Shown here in pieces: positions 1-8,109 of a stretch of DNA of 26,910 bases (positions are counted from its first letter, which is position 1; every line of letters begins with the position of its first letter). The DNA comes from JAHEIJ01 sp040235565 (GTDB lineage Bacteria; Pseudomonadota; Gammaproteobacteria; UBA6429; Thiohalophilaceae): assembly GCA_040235565.1 (NCBI GenBank), contig JBECLA010000070.1:1-26910 (forward strand), read 5' to 3'. Both the position numbers and the translations under genes were made by a program. The notes below the pieces were generated by a model that worked only from the letters and a program-made list of their open reading frames with translations, made no database searches and was not told where the DNA came from.

Positions 1-75
1 CCCTGGTCGACCATGCTCAGTCGAACTGAAGTGGAATGGTTGGTGGACCAACTCTATGAGGGAGTTGCCCCATGA
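1..75 (+). CDS. C-terminal end of a probable small c-type cytochrome (5' truncated)
   Basis: Frame 1 is open from the window edge and stops with TGA at 73-75, giving 24 residues (key part LSRTEVEWLVDQLYEGV). The ATG of nirF overlaps this stop as ATGA, which suggests translational coupling. The short tail resembles the last helix of class I cytochromes c (compare the LSEAQIAALVDYIY segment in NirN of this same window). In Pseudomonas-type clusters the gene before nirF is nirC, a monoheme cytochrome c, so a nirC-like identity is inferred from context. The heme motif itself lies outside the window, so the identity is tentative. Confidence 0.5.
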   Translation, partial: PWSTMLSRTEVEWLVDQLYEGVAP

Positions 76-1256
76 ACCGGTTAAGTAACCCGGTTGTTTT
101 GTTATTGCTTGGTCTCAGCCTCCTGACCATGAGTGCCTGTACTACGCTCCGTGGTACCGGCGACATGGGCGTGGTGATTGAGCGGGCCAGTGGCAGTATC
201 CAGATCGTGGAAACCACCCGGCATACTGCACTTGCCCGGGTTGATGGCCTGGGTGATTTATCCCATGCCTCGGTGGTGTATTCCCGGGATGAGCGCTATG
301 CCTATGTATTTGGACGCGATGGCGGTCTGACCAAAGTGGATATTCTGACCGGACAAATTAGCAAGCGGGTGATTCAGTCCGGTAACAGTATTGGCGGGGC
401 TGTGTCGCAGGATGGCCAGCTTATCGCGGTATCGAATTACAAGCCGGGTGGGGTGAAGGTGTTTAATGCCGCCACCCTCGAACTGGTAGCGAATATCCCT
501 GCGGTCTATGGTGATGGCGAGCTGCAATCCAAAACCGTCGGACTGGTGGATGCACCGGGACAGCGGTTTGTGTTTTCCCTCTATGACGCCGGCGAGATCT
601 GGCTGGCGGATTTCAGTGCGGGTGAGACTCCCCGCATCACGCGTTATAAAGACATTGGCAAGCTGCCCTACGATGGGTTGATCACCCCCGATGGCCGTTA
701 CTACATTGCCGGCCTGTTCGGTGAAGACGGCCTGGCCATGCTGGACCTCTGGTACCCCGAAGCCGGGGTGAAGCGGATCCTCAATGATTACGGCCGGGGT
801 AAGCAAAAACTGCCGGTGTACAAGATGCCGCACCTGGAAGGCTGGGCCATGACCGGGGAGTACGCGTTCTTGCCGGCCGTCGGCCGTTACGAGGTGCTGG
901 TCGCCAGGCGGCAAACCTGGCAGTTGCGACAAAGTATTGCCGTCCACGGGCAACCGGTTTTCGTGATGGCGCAACCGGGTGGACGACAGATCTGGGTCAG
1001 TTTTGCCCATCCGCGTAATGATGTTGTGCAGGTGATCGATACCGAGTCCATGCAAGTGATCAAGACCCTGAATCCCGGTAAGGCCGTGTTGCACATGGAG
1101 TTTACCCCGCGGGGGGAACAGGTATGGATCTCGGCGCGGGATTCAAACCAGGTGAGCGTGTATGACACCCGCAGCTTCGAGCGACTCAAGACCTTGCCGG
1201 CGGACAAACCGAGCGGGATTTTTTTCACCGAACGGGCCCATCGAATTGGCTTGTGA
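72..1256 (+). CDS. nirF: NirF, heme d1 biosynthesis lipoprotein (dihydro-heme d1 dehydrogenase family)
   Basis: A 394-residue exported protein of the heme d1 pathway. In the family, NirF is an eight-bladed beta-propeller related to the d1 domain of cytochrome cd1 and acts late in d1 formation in the periplasm. The N-terminus has a hydrophobic stretch (about residues 8-19) followed by a lipobox with Cys23 (MSAC), so it is probably a lipoprotein, as reported for Pseudomonas NirF. The rest carries repeated propeller-like segments such as YVFGRDGGLTKVDI and WVSFAHPRNDVVQVID, each ending in a V-x-D or V-x-N type strand. It lacks a CxxCH motif, which separates it from NirN and NirS. The start codon overlaps the upstream stop (ATGA). 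The next gene, nirD, begins 15 bases after its stop. Gene order F-D-L-G-H-J supports the call. Confidence 0.93.
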   Translation: MNRLSNPVVLLLLGLSLLTMSACTTLRGTGDMGVVIERASGSIQIVETTRHTALARVDGLGDLSHASVVYSRDERYAYVFGRDGGLTKVDILTGQISKRVIQSGNSIGGAVSQDGQLIAVSNYKPGGVKVFNAATLELVANIPAVYGDGELQSKTVGLVDAPGQRFVFSLYDAGEIWLADFSAGETPRITRYKDIGKLPYDGLITPDGRYYIAGLFGEDGLAMLDLWYPEAGVKRILNDYGRGKQKLPVYKMPHLEGWAMTGEYAFLPAVGRYEVLVARRQTWQLRQSIAVHGQPVFVMAQPGGRQIWVSFAHPRNDVVQVIDTESMQVIKTLNPGKAVLHMEFTPRGEQVWISARDSNQVSVYDTRSFERLKTLPADKPSGIFFTERAHRIGL

Positions 1257-1271
1257 ATACCGGTTACAACC

Positions 1272-1763
1272 ATGCATCGACAAAACAACAGTATCGAAGA
1301 ACGTAAAAACCAGCTTGGCTGGTTGGAACGGCATTTACTGAATGATTTCCAGCATGGTCTGCCGTTGGTGCCGCGTCCGTTTGCCGAGATTGCCAGGCAA
1401 CTCGGGGCCACGGAACAGCAGGTGATTGAGACCTTGCAAGAGCTGCAGACGCAAGGTTACGTCAGTCGGGTTGGGGCGGTATTTCGTGCCAATTCGCTCG
1501 GTGCCAGTACCCTGGCGGCCATGGCCGTGCCGGAAGCCCAACTGGAAAGTGTGGCGGAACTGGTCAACGGTTACAGGGAAGTAAACCATAACTATCAACG
1601 TGAACACCATTTCAATCTGTGGTTTGTCGCGACCGCTGAAGATGACGCATCCTTGCAGCGCGTGTTACAGGAAATTGAACAGTTAACCGGTCTGACAGTG
1701 TTGTATTTACCGATGCTGGAAGATTATCACATTGATCTGGGTTTTGAGTTGCAATGGACATAA
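1272..1763 (+). CDS. nirD: NirD, siroheme decarboxylase subunit (AsnC/Lrp-like fold)
   Basis: A 163-residue cytoplasmic protein. With NirL it is expected to form the siroheme decarboxylase that removes the acetate carboxyls at C12 and C18 to give didecarboxysiroheme, an early step in heme d1 synthesis. The first 65 residues after the leader look like the winged-helix half of Lrp-type proteins (LVPRPFAEIARQLGATEQQVIETL). The second half has the typical D/G-type signature HNYQREH at residues 106-112, followed by FNLWFV. Histidines of this region are implicated in catalysis in the family. No strong Shine-Dalgarno is seen before ATG 1272; its leader of about 20 residues is slightly longer than in the paralogue nirG. 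The next gene overlaps it by 10 bases. Confidence 0.9.
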   Translation: MHRQNNSIEERKNQLGWLERHLLNDFQHGLPLVPRPFAEIARQLGATEQQVIETLQELQTQGYVSRVGAVFRANSLGASTLAAMAVPEAQLESVAELVNGYREVNHNYQREHHFNLWFVATAEDDASLQRVLQEIEQLTGLTVLYLPMLEDYHIDLGFELQWT

Positions 1764-2311
1764 AGGTCATCTCCGCCATTACCCCTTCTCCGACACCGGT
1801 CATGCTGGATGATCGGGATACGGCCCTGGTGACCGAAATCCAGACCGGTTTGCCACTCAGTGTCACGCCCTATGCCGATGTCGGTCGACAAGTCGGCATG
1901 AGTGAAGCCGAGGTCATCAAGCGACTTGAGCGTTTGCTGCAACAGAGGGTAATTAAACGACTTGGCGTGGTGGTGCGGCATCATGAACTGGGGTATCGCG
2001 CCAATGCCATGACGGTGTGGAATATTCCGGATGAAATCGTCAGTGAGCTGGGTAGTTGCATTGGTCGGTTTGAATTTGTCACCCTGTGTTATCGTCGCCC
2101 GCGGCGCCTGCCGGACTGGCCTTACAACCTGTTTACCATGATTCACGGTCGGGACCGTGATGAAGTGCTCAGCAATATCCAGCTGCTGGCACAACGCTGT
2201 GGCTTGGCGTCAATACAATACGAAATTCTGTTCAGCAAACGCCGTTTTAAACAGCGTGGCGCGATTTATACGACAAGTCGTGTAGCTCCACAGGCTGTCA
2301 GGCAGGGATAA
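1754..2311 (+). CDS. nirL: NirL, siroheme decarboxylase subunit
   Basis: A 185-residue partner of NirD. It has the Lrp-like HTH part (VTPYADVGRQVGMSEAEVIKRL) and the L/H-type signature CYRRPRRLPDWPYNLF around residues 112-127, followed by a short C-terminal extension. NirD and NirL type chains pair to form the active decarboxylase. The start at 1754 lies inside the end of nirD (10-base overlap). A second in-frame ATG at 1802 (MLDDRDTALV) would give a protein closer in length to Pseudomonas NirL and cannot be excluded, because neither site has a clear ribosome-binding sequence. nirG follows 4 bases after the stop. Confidence 0.88.
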   Translation: MDIKVISAITPSPTPVMLDDRDTALVTEIQTGLPLSVTPYADVGRQVGMSEAEVIKRLERLLQQRVIKRLGVVVRHHELGYRANAMTVWNIPDEIVSELGSCIGRFEFVTLCYRRPRRLPDWPYNLFTMIHGRDRDEVLSNIQLLAQRCGLASIQYEILFSKRRFKQRGAIYTTSRVAPQAVRQG

Positions 2312-2315
2312 AGTA

Positions 2316-2765
2316 ATGGATGCCATCGATCGCGACATCATCAATACTTTGCAGTCGGGGTTTCCGATCTGTGAGCGGCCATATGCGGAAGCGGCGGCAG
2401 CGCTTGGGATAGAGGAGGCGGAGTTACTGCAACGACTCAAACAATTACTGGCTGATAACAAACTGAGCCGTTTCGGACCCATGTACCAGGCGGAGAAGCT
2501 CGGTGGCGCCTTTAGCCTGGCGGCGATGCAGGTACCGGAAGAAGAGTATGACAACGTGGCGCAAGTGGTGAACAGCTATCCCGAGGTGGCACACAACTAT
2601 CAACGCGAGCACGCTTTTAACATGTGGTTTGTGCTGGCAACGGAAACCCCTCAACGGGTCGATGAAGTAAACGCGGACATCGCACGTCGTACCGGTCTGC
2701 CGGTGTTCAATATGCCCAAGTTGAAAGAATATTATGTGGGGCTGCGCTTAACGGCGGAGAGCTAG
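2316..2765 (+). CDS. nirG: NirG, siroheme decarboxylase subunit (NirD paralogue)
   Basis: A 149-residue protein starting directly with MDAIDRDIINTLQSGFP, the usual family start, behind a purine-rich AGGGATAAAG ribosome-binding region. It carries the same HNYQREH signature as NirD (residues 93-99) followed by FNMWFV, and pairs by type with NirH. NirDL and NirGH are thus two copies of one two-gene unit. Whether both pairs are needed in this organism cannot be read from the sequence. In other denitrifiers all four chains are present, or fused into fewer proteins. The stop codon at 2763-2765 abuts the nirH start. Confidence 0.88.
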   Translation: MDAIDRDIINTLQSGFPICERPYAEAAAALGIEEAELLQRLKQLLADNKLSRFGPMYQAEKLGGAFSLAAMQVPEEEYDNVAQVVNSYPEVAHNYQREHAFNMWFVLATETPQRVDEVNADIARRTGLPVFNMPKLKEYYVGLRLTAES

Positions 2766-3299
2766 ATGTATATGCATGTTGCCAAGGAATACAGCACGCT
2801 CGAAAAGGAGGCGCATCCTGTTGTACTGGATGAGATTGACCGCAGGATTGTGCTGGCGACACAACACGGTTTGCCGCTGGAACCACGCCCTTATCATGTT
2901 ATTGCCGCCCAACTCGGGATCTCAGCCGAGGAAGTGATGCAACGCTTACGCCGCATGCAGGCGAGTGGCGTGATCCGGCGCATTGCCGCTGTGCCGAATC
3001 ATTATGCCCTGGGTTATCGGGGTAATGGCATGACCGTGTGGGATGTGCCCGACGAACACATCGATGAACTGGGCCGGCGTGTGGGGGAGCTGGAATTTGT
3101 CAGTCATTGTTACCAGCGACCCCGTCATTTGCCGGACTGGCCCTATAACCTGTTCGCGATGGTGCATGCTCCGAGTCGAGATGAAGCACTGCAGTTGGTT
3201 GAAAACATCGCGGCCTTATTGGGGAAACACGATCGCGGCCACAGCGTGCTATTCAGTTCCCGTATCCTGAAGAAAACCGGCTTGCGGTTTCAACCCTGA
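2766..3299 (+). CDS. nirH: NirH, siroheme decarboxylase subunit (NirL paralogue)
   Basis: A 177-residue protein. The core begins at VVLDEIDRRIVLATQHGLPL and contains the L/H-type signature CYQRPRHLPDWPYNLF, matching NirL of this window almost residue for residue. It should pair with NirG in the didecarboxylation of siroheme. Translation can begin at ATG 2766, directly after the nirG stop, or at ATG 2772. A GGAGAG run at the end of nirG serves either start. nirJ follows after 9 bases behind a GAGGTAAAG ribosome-binding site. Confidence 0.88.
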   Translation: MYMHVAKEYSTLEKEAHPVVLDEIDRRIVLATQHGLPLEPRPYHVIAAQLGISAEEVMQRLRRMQASGVIRRIAAVPNHYALGYRGNGMTVWDVPDEHIDELGRRVGELEFVSHCYQRPRHLPDWPYNLFAMVHAPSRDEALQLVENIAALLGKHDRGHSVLFSSRILKKTGLRFQP

Positions 3300-3308
3300 G
3301 GTAAAGTC

Positions 3309-4505
3309 ATGTTTCGGATCAGTCAATACATGCAGGAACTGGCCAATCCACAACCGATTGGCCCCAGGCGCAATCCGCCAGGCCCCGTCGTGATCTGGAA
3401 CCTGATTCGGCGTTGTAACCTGACCTGCAAGCATTGCTATTCCATCTCCGCCGACAAGGATTTTCCCGGTGAATTATCCACCGCTGAAGTGTTTGCGGTA
3501 ATGGATGATTTAAAAGCCTTCAGGGTGCCGGTGCTGATCCTGTCGGGCGGTGAACCGCTGTTACGCCCGGATATTTTTGACATTTCCAGGCGCGCCAAGG
3601 CCATGGGATTTTATGTCGGCCTGTCCACCAACGGAACATTGATCGATGAAACCAACATCGAGGCGATTGCTGACGTGGGTTATGACTACGTCGGCATCAG
3701 TATCGACGGCGTACGGGAGACGCATGACATGTTCCGGCGCAAGCAGGGTGCGTTTGATGAATCCATGCACGGCATCCGTTTGTGTCATGCCGCCGGGATC
3801 AAGGTCGGCATGCGTTTTACTATTACCATGGACAATGCCCATGAACTGCCTGCTTTGTTGGACATCATGGAGCAGGAAGGGGTCGACAAGTTTTATCTGT
3901 CGCATCTGAACTACGCCGGTCGGGGTAACAAGAACCGCAAGGATGATGTAGTGCATCAAATGACTCGCAATGCGATGGATCTGTTGTTCGATACCTGCTG
4001 GCAGGATGTACGGGCGGGACGGCAACGCGAGTTTGTCACCGGTAATAATGATGCCGACGGGGTGTATCTGCTGCAGTGGATTGCGCGGCATATGCCTGAC
4101 AAGCTGGCGCACATGCAGCAGCGCTTGCAACAATGGGGCGGCAATGCCTCCGGCGTCAATATTGCCAATATCGATAACCTGGGGAATGTCCATCCCGATA
4201 CCTTCTGGTGGGATTATAACCTTGGCAATGTGCGTGACCGATCGTTCTCGGCAATCTGGCAGGACACTTCGGATCCGCTGATGGCCGGACTCAAGGCCCA
4301 ACCCCGTCCCCTCAAGGGCCGCTGTGCGGCCTGTCAGCATCGGGATATTTGCGGAGGTAACACCCGGGTGCGCGCCTGGCAGTTGACGGGCGATCCCTGG
4401 CAGGAGGATCCGGCCTGTTATCTGACGGATGAAGAGATCGGGGTCAGTGGCATGGGCGAGCGCCTGCAGGTCACGCCCTGGAACCGCCAGCGTGAGACGG
4501 CCTGA
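3309..4505 (+). CDS. nirJ: NirJ, radical SAM enzyme of heme d1 biosynthesis
   Basis: A 398-residue cytoplasmic radical SAM enzyme. The family acts on didecarboxysiroheme, replacing the C3 and C8 propionates to yield the d1 carbonyl-bearing precursor. The radical SAM cluster motif is Cys36-x3-Cys40-x2-Cys43 (RRCNLTCKHCY), followed by the glycine-rich SAM-binding motif LSGGEPLL. The C-terminus has a second cysteine set of SPASM-like spacing, Cys339, Cys342, Cys348 and Cys370 (CAACQHRDICGG), consistent with the second iron-sulfur cluster known for NirJ. Length and order match the Pseudomonas gene. It is the last gene before a 123-base gap that contains a hairpin and a new promoter. nirE, which follows nirJ in Pseudomonas aeruginosa, is absent here. 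Confidence 0.95.
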   Translation: MFRISQYMQELANPQPIGPRRNPPGPVVIWNLIRRCNLTCKHCYSISADKDFPGELSTAEVFAVMDDLKAFRVPVLILSGGEPLLRPDIFDISRRAKAMGFYVGLSTNGTLIDETNIEAIADVGYDYVGISIDGVRETHDMFRRKQGAFDESMHGIRLCHAAGIKVGMRFTITMDNAHELPALLDIMEQEGVDKFYLSHLNYAGRGNKNRKDDVVHQMTRNAMDLLFDTCWQDVRAGRQREFVTGNNDADGVYLLQWIARHMPDKLAHMQQRLQQWGGNASGVNIANIDNLGNVHPDTFWWDYNLGNVRDRSFSAIWQDTSDPLMAGLKAQPRPLKGRCAACQHRDICGGNTRVRAWQLTGDPWQEDPACYLTDEEIGVSGMGERLQVTPWNRQRETA

Positions 4506-4512
4506 CTTCAAC

Positions 4513-4539
4513 GGATCATTCGGCCCCGGCGCCTGATCC
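4513..4539 (+). terminator. Hairpin between nirJ and nirN (possible terminator or attenuator)
   Basis: GGATCA (4513-4518) pairs perfectly with TGATCC (4534-4539), with an inner GGC/GCC helix (4522-4524 with 4531-4533) across a 3-base bulge. It starts 7 bases after the nirJ stop. There is no T-run after it, so a classical intrinsic terminator is not certain. It sits just upstream of an FNR-type box, which fits separate transcription of nirN. Confidence 0.4.
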
Positions 4540-4556
4540 ATTCCCGCATGGCCGGG

Positions 4557-4606
4557 TTGATCACGGTCAAAGACACTTTGCCCCGCGACTCCGTACTATT
4601 TTCCCC
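4557..4606 (+). promoter_or_regulatory. FNR/Dnr-type class II promoter of nirN
   Basis: TTGAT-CACG-GTCAA at 4557-4570 matches 9 of 10 bases of the FNR/Anr/Dnr consensus TTGAT-N4-ATCAA. A -10-like TACTAT lies at 4594-4599, giving an inferred start point near 4606. The box centre is then about 42 bases upstream, the class II spacing typical for activation. The regulator that binds it cannot be told from the site. Confidence 0.75.
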
Positions 4607-4628
4607 GACACGTGAACCAATTGCAGTG

Positions 4629-6245
4629 ATGAATTCATTCTTATTATATAGGGTTAATCTGACCGCCCTCGGCGGCCCCGGGGGGTTGCTGCTTGCTATC
4701 GGGCTGTATGGCGTGTTGGCGCTTGGGCTGCTGTACCCTCCTGGCGTGATGGCGGAGTCAGTGTCGACTGACACGTTGTTTGCCAGGCATTGTGCCGCAT
4801 GTCATGGTGCGAACCGCCTGGGTGGCATGGGGCCGGCATTACTGCCGGAAAACCTGAAACGCTTGCGGCGCAAGCAGGCAGTCGAAGTGATTGCCTCGGG
4901 TCGATCCGCGACCCAGATGCCCGGATTTGCTGCCACGTTGTCGGAAGCCCAGATCGCCGCCCTGGTGGATTACATCTATACGCCGCTACCCCAGGTGCCG
5001 ACGTGGGATCTGGCGGACATGCAACAATCCCATATCATTCATGTTGCTGCAGACAGCCTCGCCGACAAGCCGGTGTATCAGGCCGATCCCCTGAATGTCT
5101 TTATCGTGGTGGAACTGGGTGATCATCACGCCACCATTCTGGACGGTGACAAGCTGGAACCGATTCACCGTTTCAAAACCCGCTTTGCCCTGCACGGCGG
5201 ACCGAAGTATTCGCCCACGGGCCGGTATGTCTATTTTGCATCGCGGGACGGCTGGATCAGCAAGTTTGATATGTACAACCTCAAAACCGTCGCCGAGATA
5301 CGGGCCGGCATCAATACCCGTAATCTGGCTATTTCCGCTGACGGGCGTTATGTCATGGTAGCGAATTATCTGCCGCATAGCCTGGTGGTCCTGGATGCAC
5401 GTAACCTGTTGCCGCTGAAAGTGATCCCGGTTAAAGGCAAAGATGAGAAAACCTCGCGCGTGAGCGCCGTGTATACGGCCGCGCCGCGGCGAAGTTTTAT
5501 TGCCGCACTCAAGGATATTCCCGAGGTGTGGGAGATCTCCTACGAGGAGGAACCCCCCGCCGGCTTTTCCGGCTGGGTTCATGATTACCGGGAAGATTCC
5601 GGCGACCTCGGGAAAATAGAACAGTTTCCGGTTAGGCGTATTCGGGTGAATGATTACCTCGACGATTTCTTTTTCAGCCAGGACTACACCCTGTTGATGG
5701 GGGCGTCCCGCGATGGGACAGGACAGGTAGTTGATCTGGATGCGGCACGGGTGATCAGTCGCCTGGATCTGGCGGGGATGCCCCATCTGGGATCCGGCAT
5801 CACCTGGGACTATCAGGGACGACGGATATTTGCGACCCCGAACCTGAAGACGGGAGATGTGAGCGTGATCGATATGACCGACTGGCAGACCATCAAGCGC
5901 ATAAAAACCCTTGGCCCCGGTTTCTTCATGCGGAGTCATGAACAGTCACCCTATGCCTGGGTGGATGTGTTTTTCGGTCCCAACAAGGACGCGGTCCACA
6001 TCATCGACAAACACAGCCTGGAAATTGTTGCCACCCTGCGGCCGGTCCCGGGCAAGACGGCCGCCCATGTGGAATTTGATCGCTATGGCAAATATGCCCT
6101 GCTCAGCATCTGGGACATGGAAGGGGCGGTGATTGTCTACGATGCCAAAACCCTGAAAGAGATCAAACGGCTGCCAATGAAGAAGCCATCAGGCAAATAC
6201 AATGTCTACAATAAGATCCATCTGTCTGCCGGCACCAGTCATTAA
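4629..6245 (+). CDS. nirN: NirN, cytochrome cd1-like dihydro-heme d1 dehydrogenase
   Basis: A periplasmic protein of 538 residues with an N-terminal hydrophobic signal region (about residues 10-42, ending VMA before ESV). One class I cytochrome c domain follows, with Cys55-x2-Cys58-His59 (CAACHG). The rest is an eight-bladed propeller resembling the d1 domain (YVYFASRDGWISKFDM, YVMVANYLPHSLVVLD, AHVEFDRYGKYALLS). NirN is known to oxidise dihydro-heme d1 and pass the cofactor to NirS. A catalytic NirS is the alternative, but the position after nirJ and the NirN-like domain order favour NirN. An ATG at 4548 is also in frame, but the inferred promoter lies at 4557-4606, so the start at 4629 is preferred. 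It has no good Shine-Dalgarno. Confidence 0.82.
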   Translation: MNSFLLYRVNLTALGGPGGLLLAIGLYGVLALGLLYPPGVMAESVSTDTLFARHCAACHGANRLGGMGPALLPENLKRLRRKQAVEVIASGRSATQMPGFAATLSEAQIAALVDYIYTPLPQVPTWDLADMQQSHIIHVAADSLADKPVYQADPLNVFIVVELGDHHATILDGDKLEPIHRFKTRFALHGGPKYSPTGRYVYFASRDGWISKFDMYNLKTVAEIRAGINTRNLAISADGRYVMVANYLPHSLVVLDARNLLPLKVIPVKGKDEKTSRVSAVYTAAPRRSFIAALKDIPEVWEISYEEEPPAGFSGWVHDYREDSGDLGKIEQFPVRRIRVNDYLDDFFFSQDYTLLMGASRDGTGQVVDLDAARVISRLDLAGMPHLGSGITWDYQGRRIFATPNLKTGDVSVIDMTDWQTIKRIKTLGPGFFMRSHEQSPYAWVDVFFGPNKDAVHIIDKHSLEIVATLRPVPGKTAAHVEFDRYGKYALLSIWDMEGAVIVYDAKTLKEIKRLPMKKPSGKYNVYNKIHLSAGTSH

Positions 6246-6369
6246 CCATCCTCCTGTCCTCAAGCGAGTTGGATTCATTGGAGATGCGTTCAGAATGAGC
6301 GGTCAACAGCGTCGTGTCAGTCAGGTCTGTCTGGCAATTTACTAGGCAATTTCGAGTACAGGTGAGGCA

Positions 6370-7584
6370 ATGGCGGAACAACTGCACCCAATTGATGATG
6401 CCCTCAACAAGGACAAATACCGCTTTGCCTTGTTCCATCTGGGGTTTCGTCCCTTTTTTCTCGGGGCGATGATTTTTGCGGTCGTCGCCATGTTGTTATG
6501 GTTACTGCTGTATGCGCAGCTCGGTCAAGTCAGGCTCGTGGCCCTGTCGCCCCGCGACTGGCACGCCCATGAAATGATTTATGGTTATGGCCTGGCGGTG
6601 ATCGCCGGCTTCCTGCTGACCGCCATCCGTAACTGGACGGGGATGCAGACGCTACACGGACCTGCCCTGTTTTTATTGTTGCTGCTGTGGGCCGCGGCCC
6701 GGCTGATACCGTTTGTTCCCGTTGCCTATAACCTGCCGTTGATGGCCGCGTTTGACCTGCTGTTTATGCTGCTGCTACTGGTGGCGGCGTTAATCCCCAT
6801 CGCCAAAGCGAAACAATGGCAGCAACTGGGGATTGTGTTGCTGCTTGTCCTGTTGTTTGGCGGTAACCTGCTTTTCTACCTGGGCGCATGGCAGATCCTG
6901 GAGCAGGGCATGCCGATGGGCCTGTATCTTGGTCTCTATATTGTGCTGGGCATGATATTTATCGTTGGCCGAAGAGTGATCCCGTTTTTTATCGAAAAAG
7001 GAGTAGGCGAAGCCGTCGAAATAAAAAACCGGCGCTGGCTGGATATCGCCATCCCCATCCTGTTTATCCTGTTTGCCATCCTCGACGTGTTTAACGGTCC
7101 CGCACAAGCGGTCGCCGCGTTGGCCCTGGTGCTGTTCCTGCTGAACAGCCTTCGATTGTATGGTTGGACGGTCGGCGGTATTTTCAGAAAACCCCTCTTG
7201 TGGGTGCTGTATCTTGCTTATGCCTGTATTGTGGCCGGCTTTGCCATGAAATGTGCCGCGTTTGTCTTTGCGCTGACCCCTTCGGCCTATGTGCATCTTT
7301 TTACCATAGGCGGGATTGGGCTGATGACAGCCGGGATGATGGCGCGAGTCACCCTGGGTCATACGGGACGCAATGTCTTTGACCCACCCGGAATGCTGAT
7401 GGTGATATTTGGGTTGATATTACTCAGTGTCATCAGTCGTGTTTTCCTGCCGTTATGGTCAGCACATTATTATCTGCAATGGGTGATGCTTTCCCAGTTG
7501 TTATGGATTGTGGCGTTTCTGTTACTGCTCTGGATCTACCTGCCCATGCTCATCAAACCACGCATTGATGGTAGATACGGTTAA
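6370..7584 (+). CDS. nnrS: NnrS family membrane heme protein (NO stress/denitrification)
   Basis: A 404-residue integral membrane protein with about 12 hydrophobic segments. It has the family N-terminus, FALFHLGFRPFFLGA, then SPRDWHAHEMIYGYGLAVIAGFLLTAIRNWTG split over two helices, and later the conserved SAYVHLFTIGGIGLMTAGM and RVTLGHTGR segments. NnrS proteins contain heme and copper and protect against NO and nitrosative stress. The gene is usually found beside nir or nor genes and under an NO-responsive regulator. The start ATG at 6370 has AGGTGAGG 3 bases upstream. No FNR-type box was found in the 124 bases before it, so readthrough from nirN is possible. The NO role is from family knowledge. 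Confidence 0.9.
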   Translation: MAEQLHPIDDALNKDKYRFALFHLGFRPFFLGAMIFAVVAMLLWLLLYAQLGQVRLVALSPRDWHAHEMIYGYGLAVIAGFLLTAIRNWTGMQTLHGPALFLLLLLWAAARLIPFVPVAYNLPLMAAFDLLFMLLLLVAALIPIAKAKQWQQLGIVLLLVLLFGGNLLFYLGAWQILEQGMPMGLYLGLYIVLGMIFIVGRRVIPFFIEKGVGEAVEIKNRRWLDIAIPILFILFAILDVFNGPAQAVAALALVLFLLNSLRLYGWTVGGIFRKPLLWVLYLAYACIVAGFAMKCAAFVFALTPSAYVHLFTIGGIGLMTAGMMARVTLGHTGRNVFDPPGMLMVIFGLILLSVISRVFLPLWSAHYYLQWVMLSQLLWIVAFLLLLWIYLPMLIKPRIDGRYG

Positions 7585-7620
7585 ATCACTTCCTGATGAA
7601 AAATAAACTGAGGTAACTGC

Positions 7621-8100
7621 ATGCGTAAGACCTGTTGGACAGTCGTACTCATACTCCTGGTGGCGTTACTGGGAACCATTTACAAATTTGTCATTGAAGG
7701 CAAGACACAGCCGGCCACGGATAACCGTGTGGCCATCCAGTTGTCGCCGGGTGAAAAGGATATTGTGCTGGCCGAGATGCGGGCGTTTCTGGCAAGCGTG
7801 CAACAAATCATCCACGGCGTGACCGCCAGGGACACGACGATGGTCGCCAGCAGCGCGAGAAGCGTGGGCCGCGCCGCGCAGCAGGCGGTCCCCGGGTCGC
7901 TGATGGGTAAACTCCCGCTGGAATTTAAACAGCTCGGACGGGATACGCATGAGCGCTTTGATCTGCTGGCACTCGATGCCGAGCAATTGGAAGATGAAAA
8001 TCATACGCTGGTGCAGCTGGGGACATTGATGCAGAATTGTGTCGCCTGTCATGCGGCCTATCGTCTCGAGGCGACGCCGGCGACATCCCGTTTACCCTGA
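7621..8100 (+). CDS. Membrane-anchored cytochrome c'-like monoheme protein
   Basis: A 159-residue protein with an N-terminal hydrophobic segment (about residues 6-22) without an obvious cleavage site. It may therefore stay anchored, with the rest in the periplasm. The body is mostly helical, and the only heme motif lies near the C-terminus: Cys140-x2-Cys143-His144 (CVACHAAYR). A single C-terminal CxxCH on a four-helix bundle is the hallmark of the cytochrome c' / class II family. These bind NO and are often found with denitrification genes. It follows nnrS by 36 bases with a TGAGGTAA ribosome-binding site, so the two are probably co-transcribed. An electron-carrier role cannot be excluded. 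Confidence 0.75.
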   Translation: MRKTCWTVVLILLVALLGTIYKFVIEGKTQPATDNRVAIQLSPGEKDIVLAEMRAFLASVQQIIHGVTARDTTMVASSARSVGRAAQQAVPGSLMGKLPLEFKQLGRDTHERFDLLALDAEQLEDENHTLVQLGTLMQNCVACHAAYRLEATPATSRLP

Positions 8101-8109
8101 TCACCTGGT

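Noticed and set aside
258..1094. Long minus-strand open frames opposite nirF, nirJ (3561-4541), nirN (4986-5939) and the NapC/EB_dh gene (8421-9470)
   Set aside because: They are shadows of strong plus-strand genes. Their translations are low-complexity and rich in His, Arg, Gly and Gln, with no recognisable motif.
4548..4628. N-terminal extension of NirN from ATG 4548
   Set aside because: It overlaps the inferred FNR-type promoter, has no Shine-Dalgarno, and does not look like a signal peptide; the start at 4629 fits better.
6333..6352. Possible sigma-54 promoter (TGGCA...GGCAA) upstream of nnrS
   Set aside because: The GG and GC elements are 11 bases apart, while sigma-54 promoters need 10, and the flanking bases are poor.
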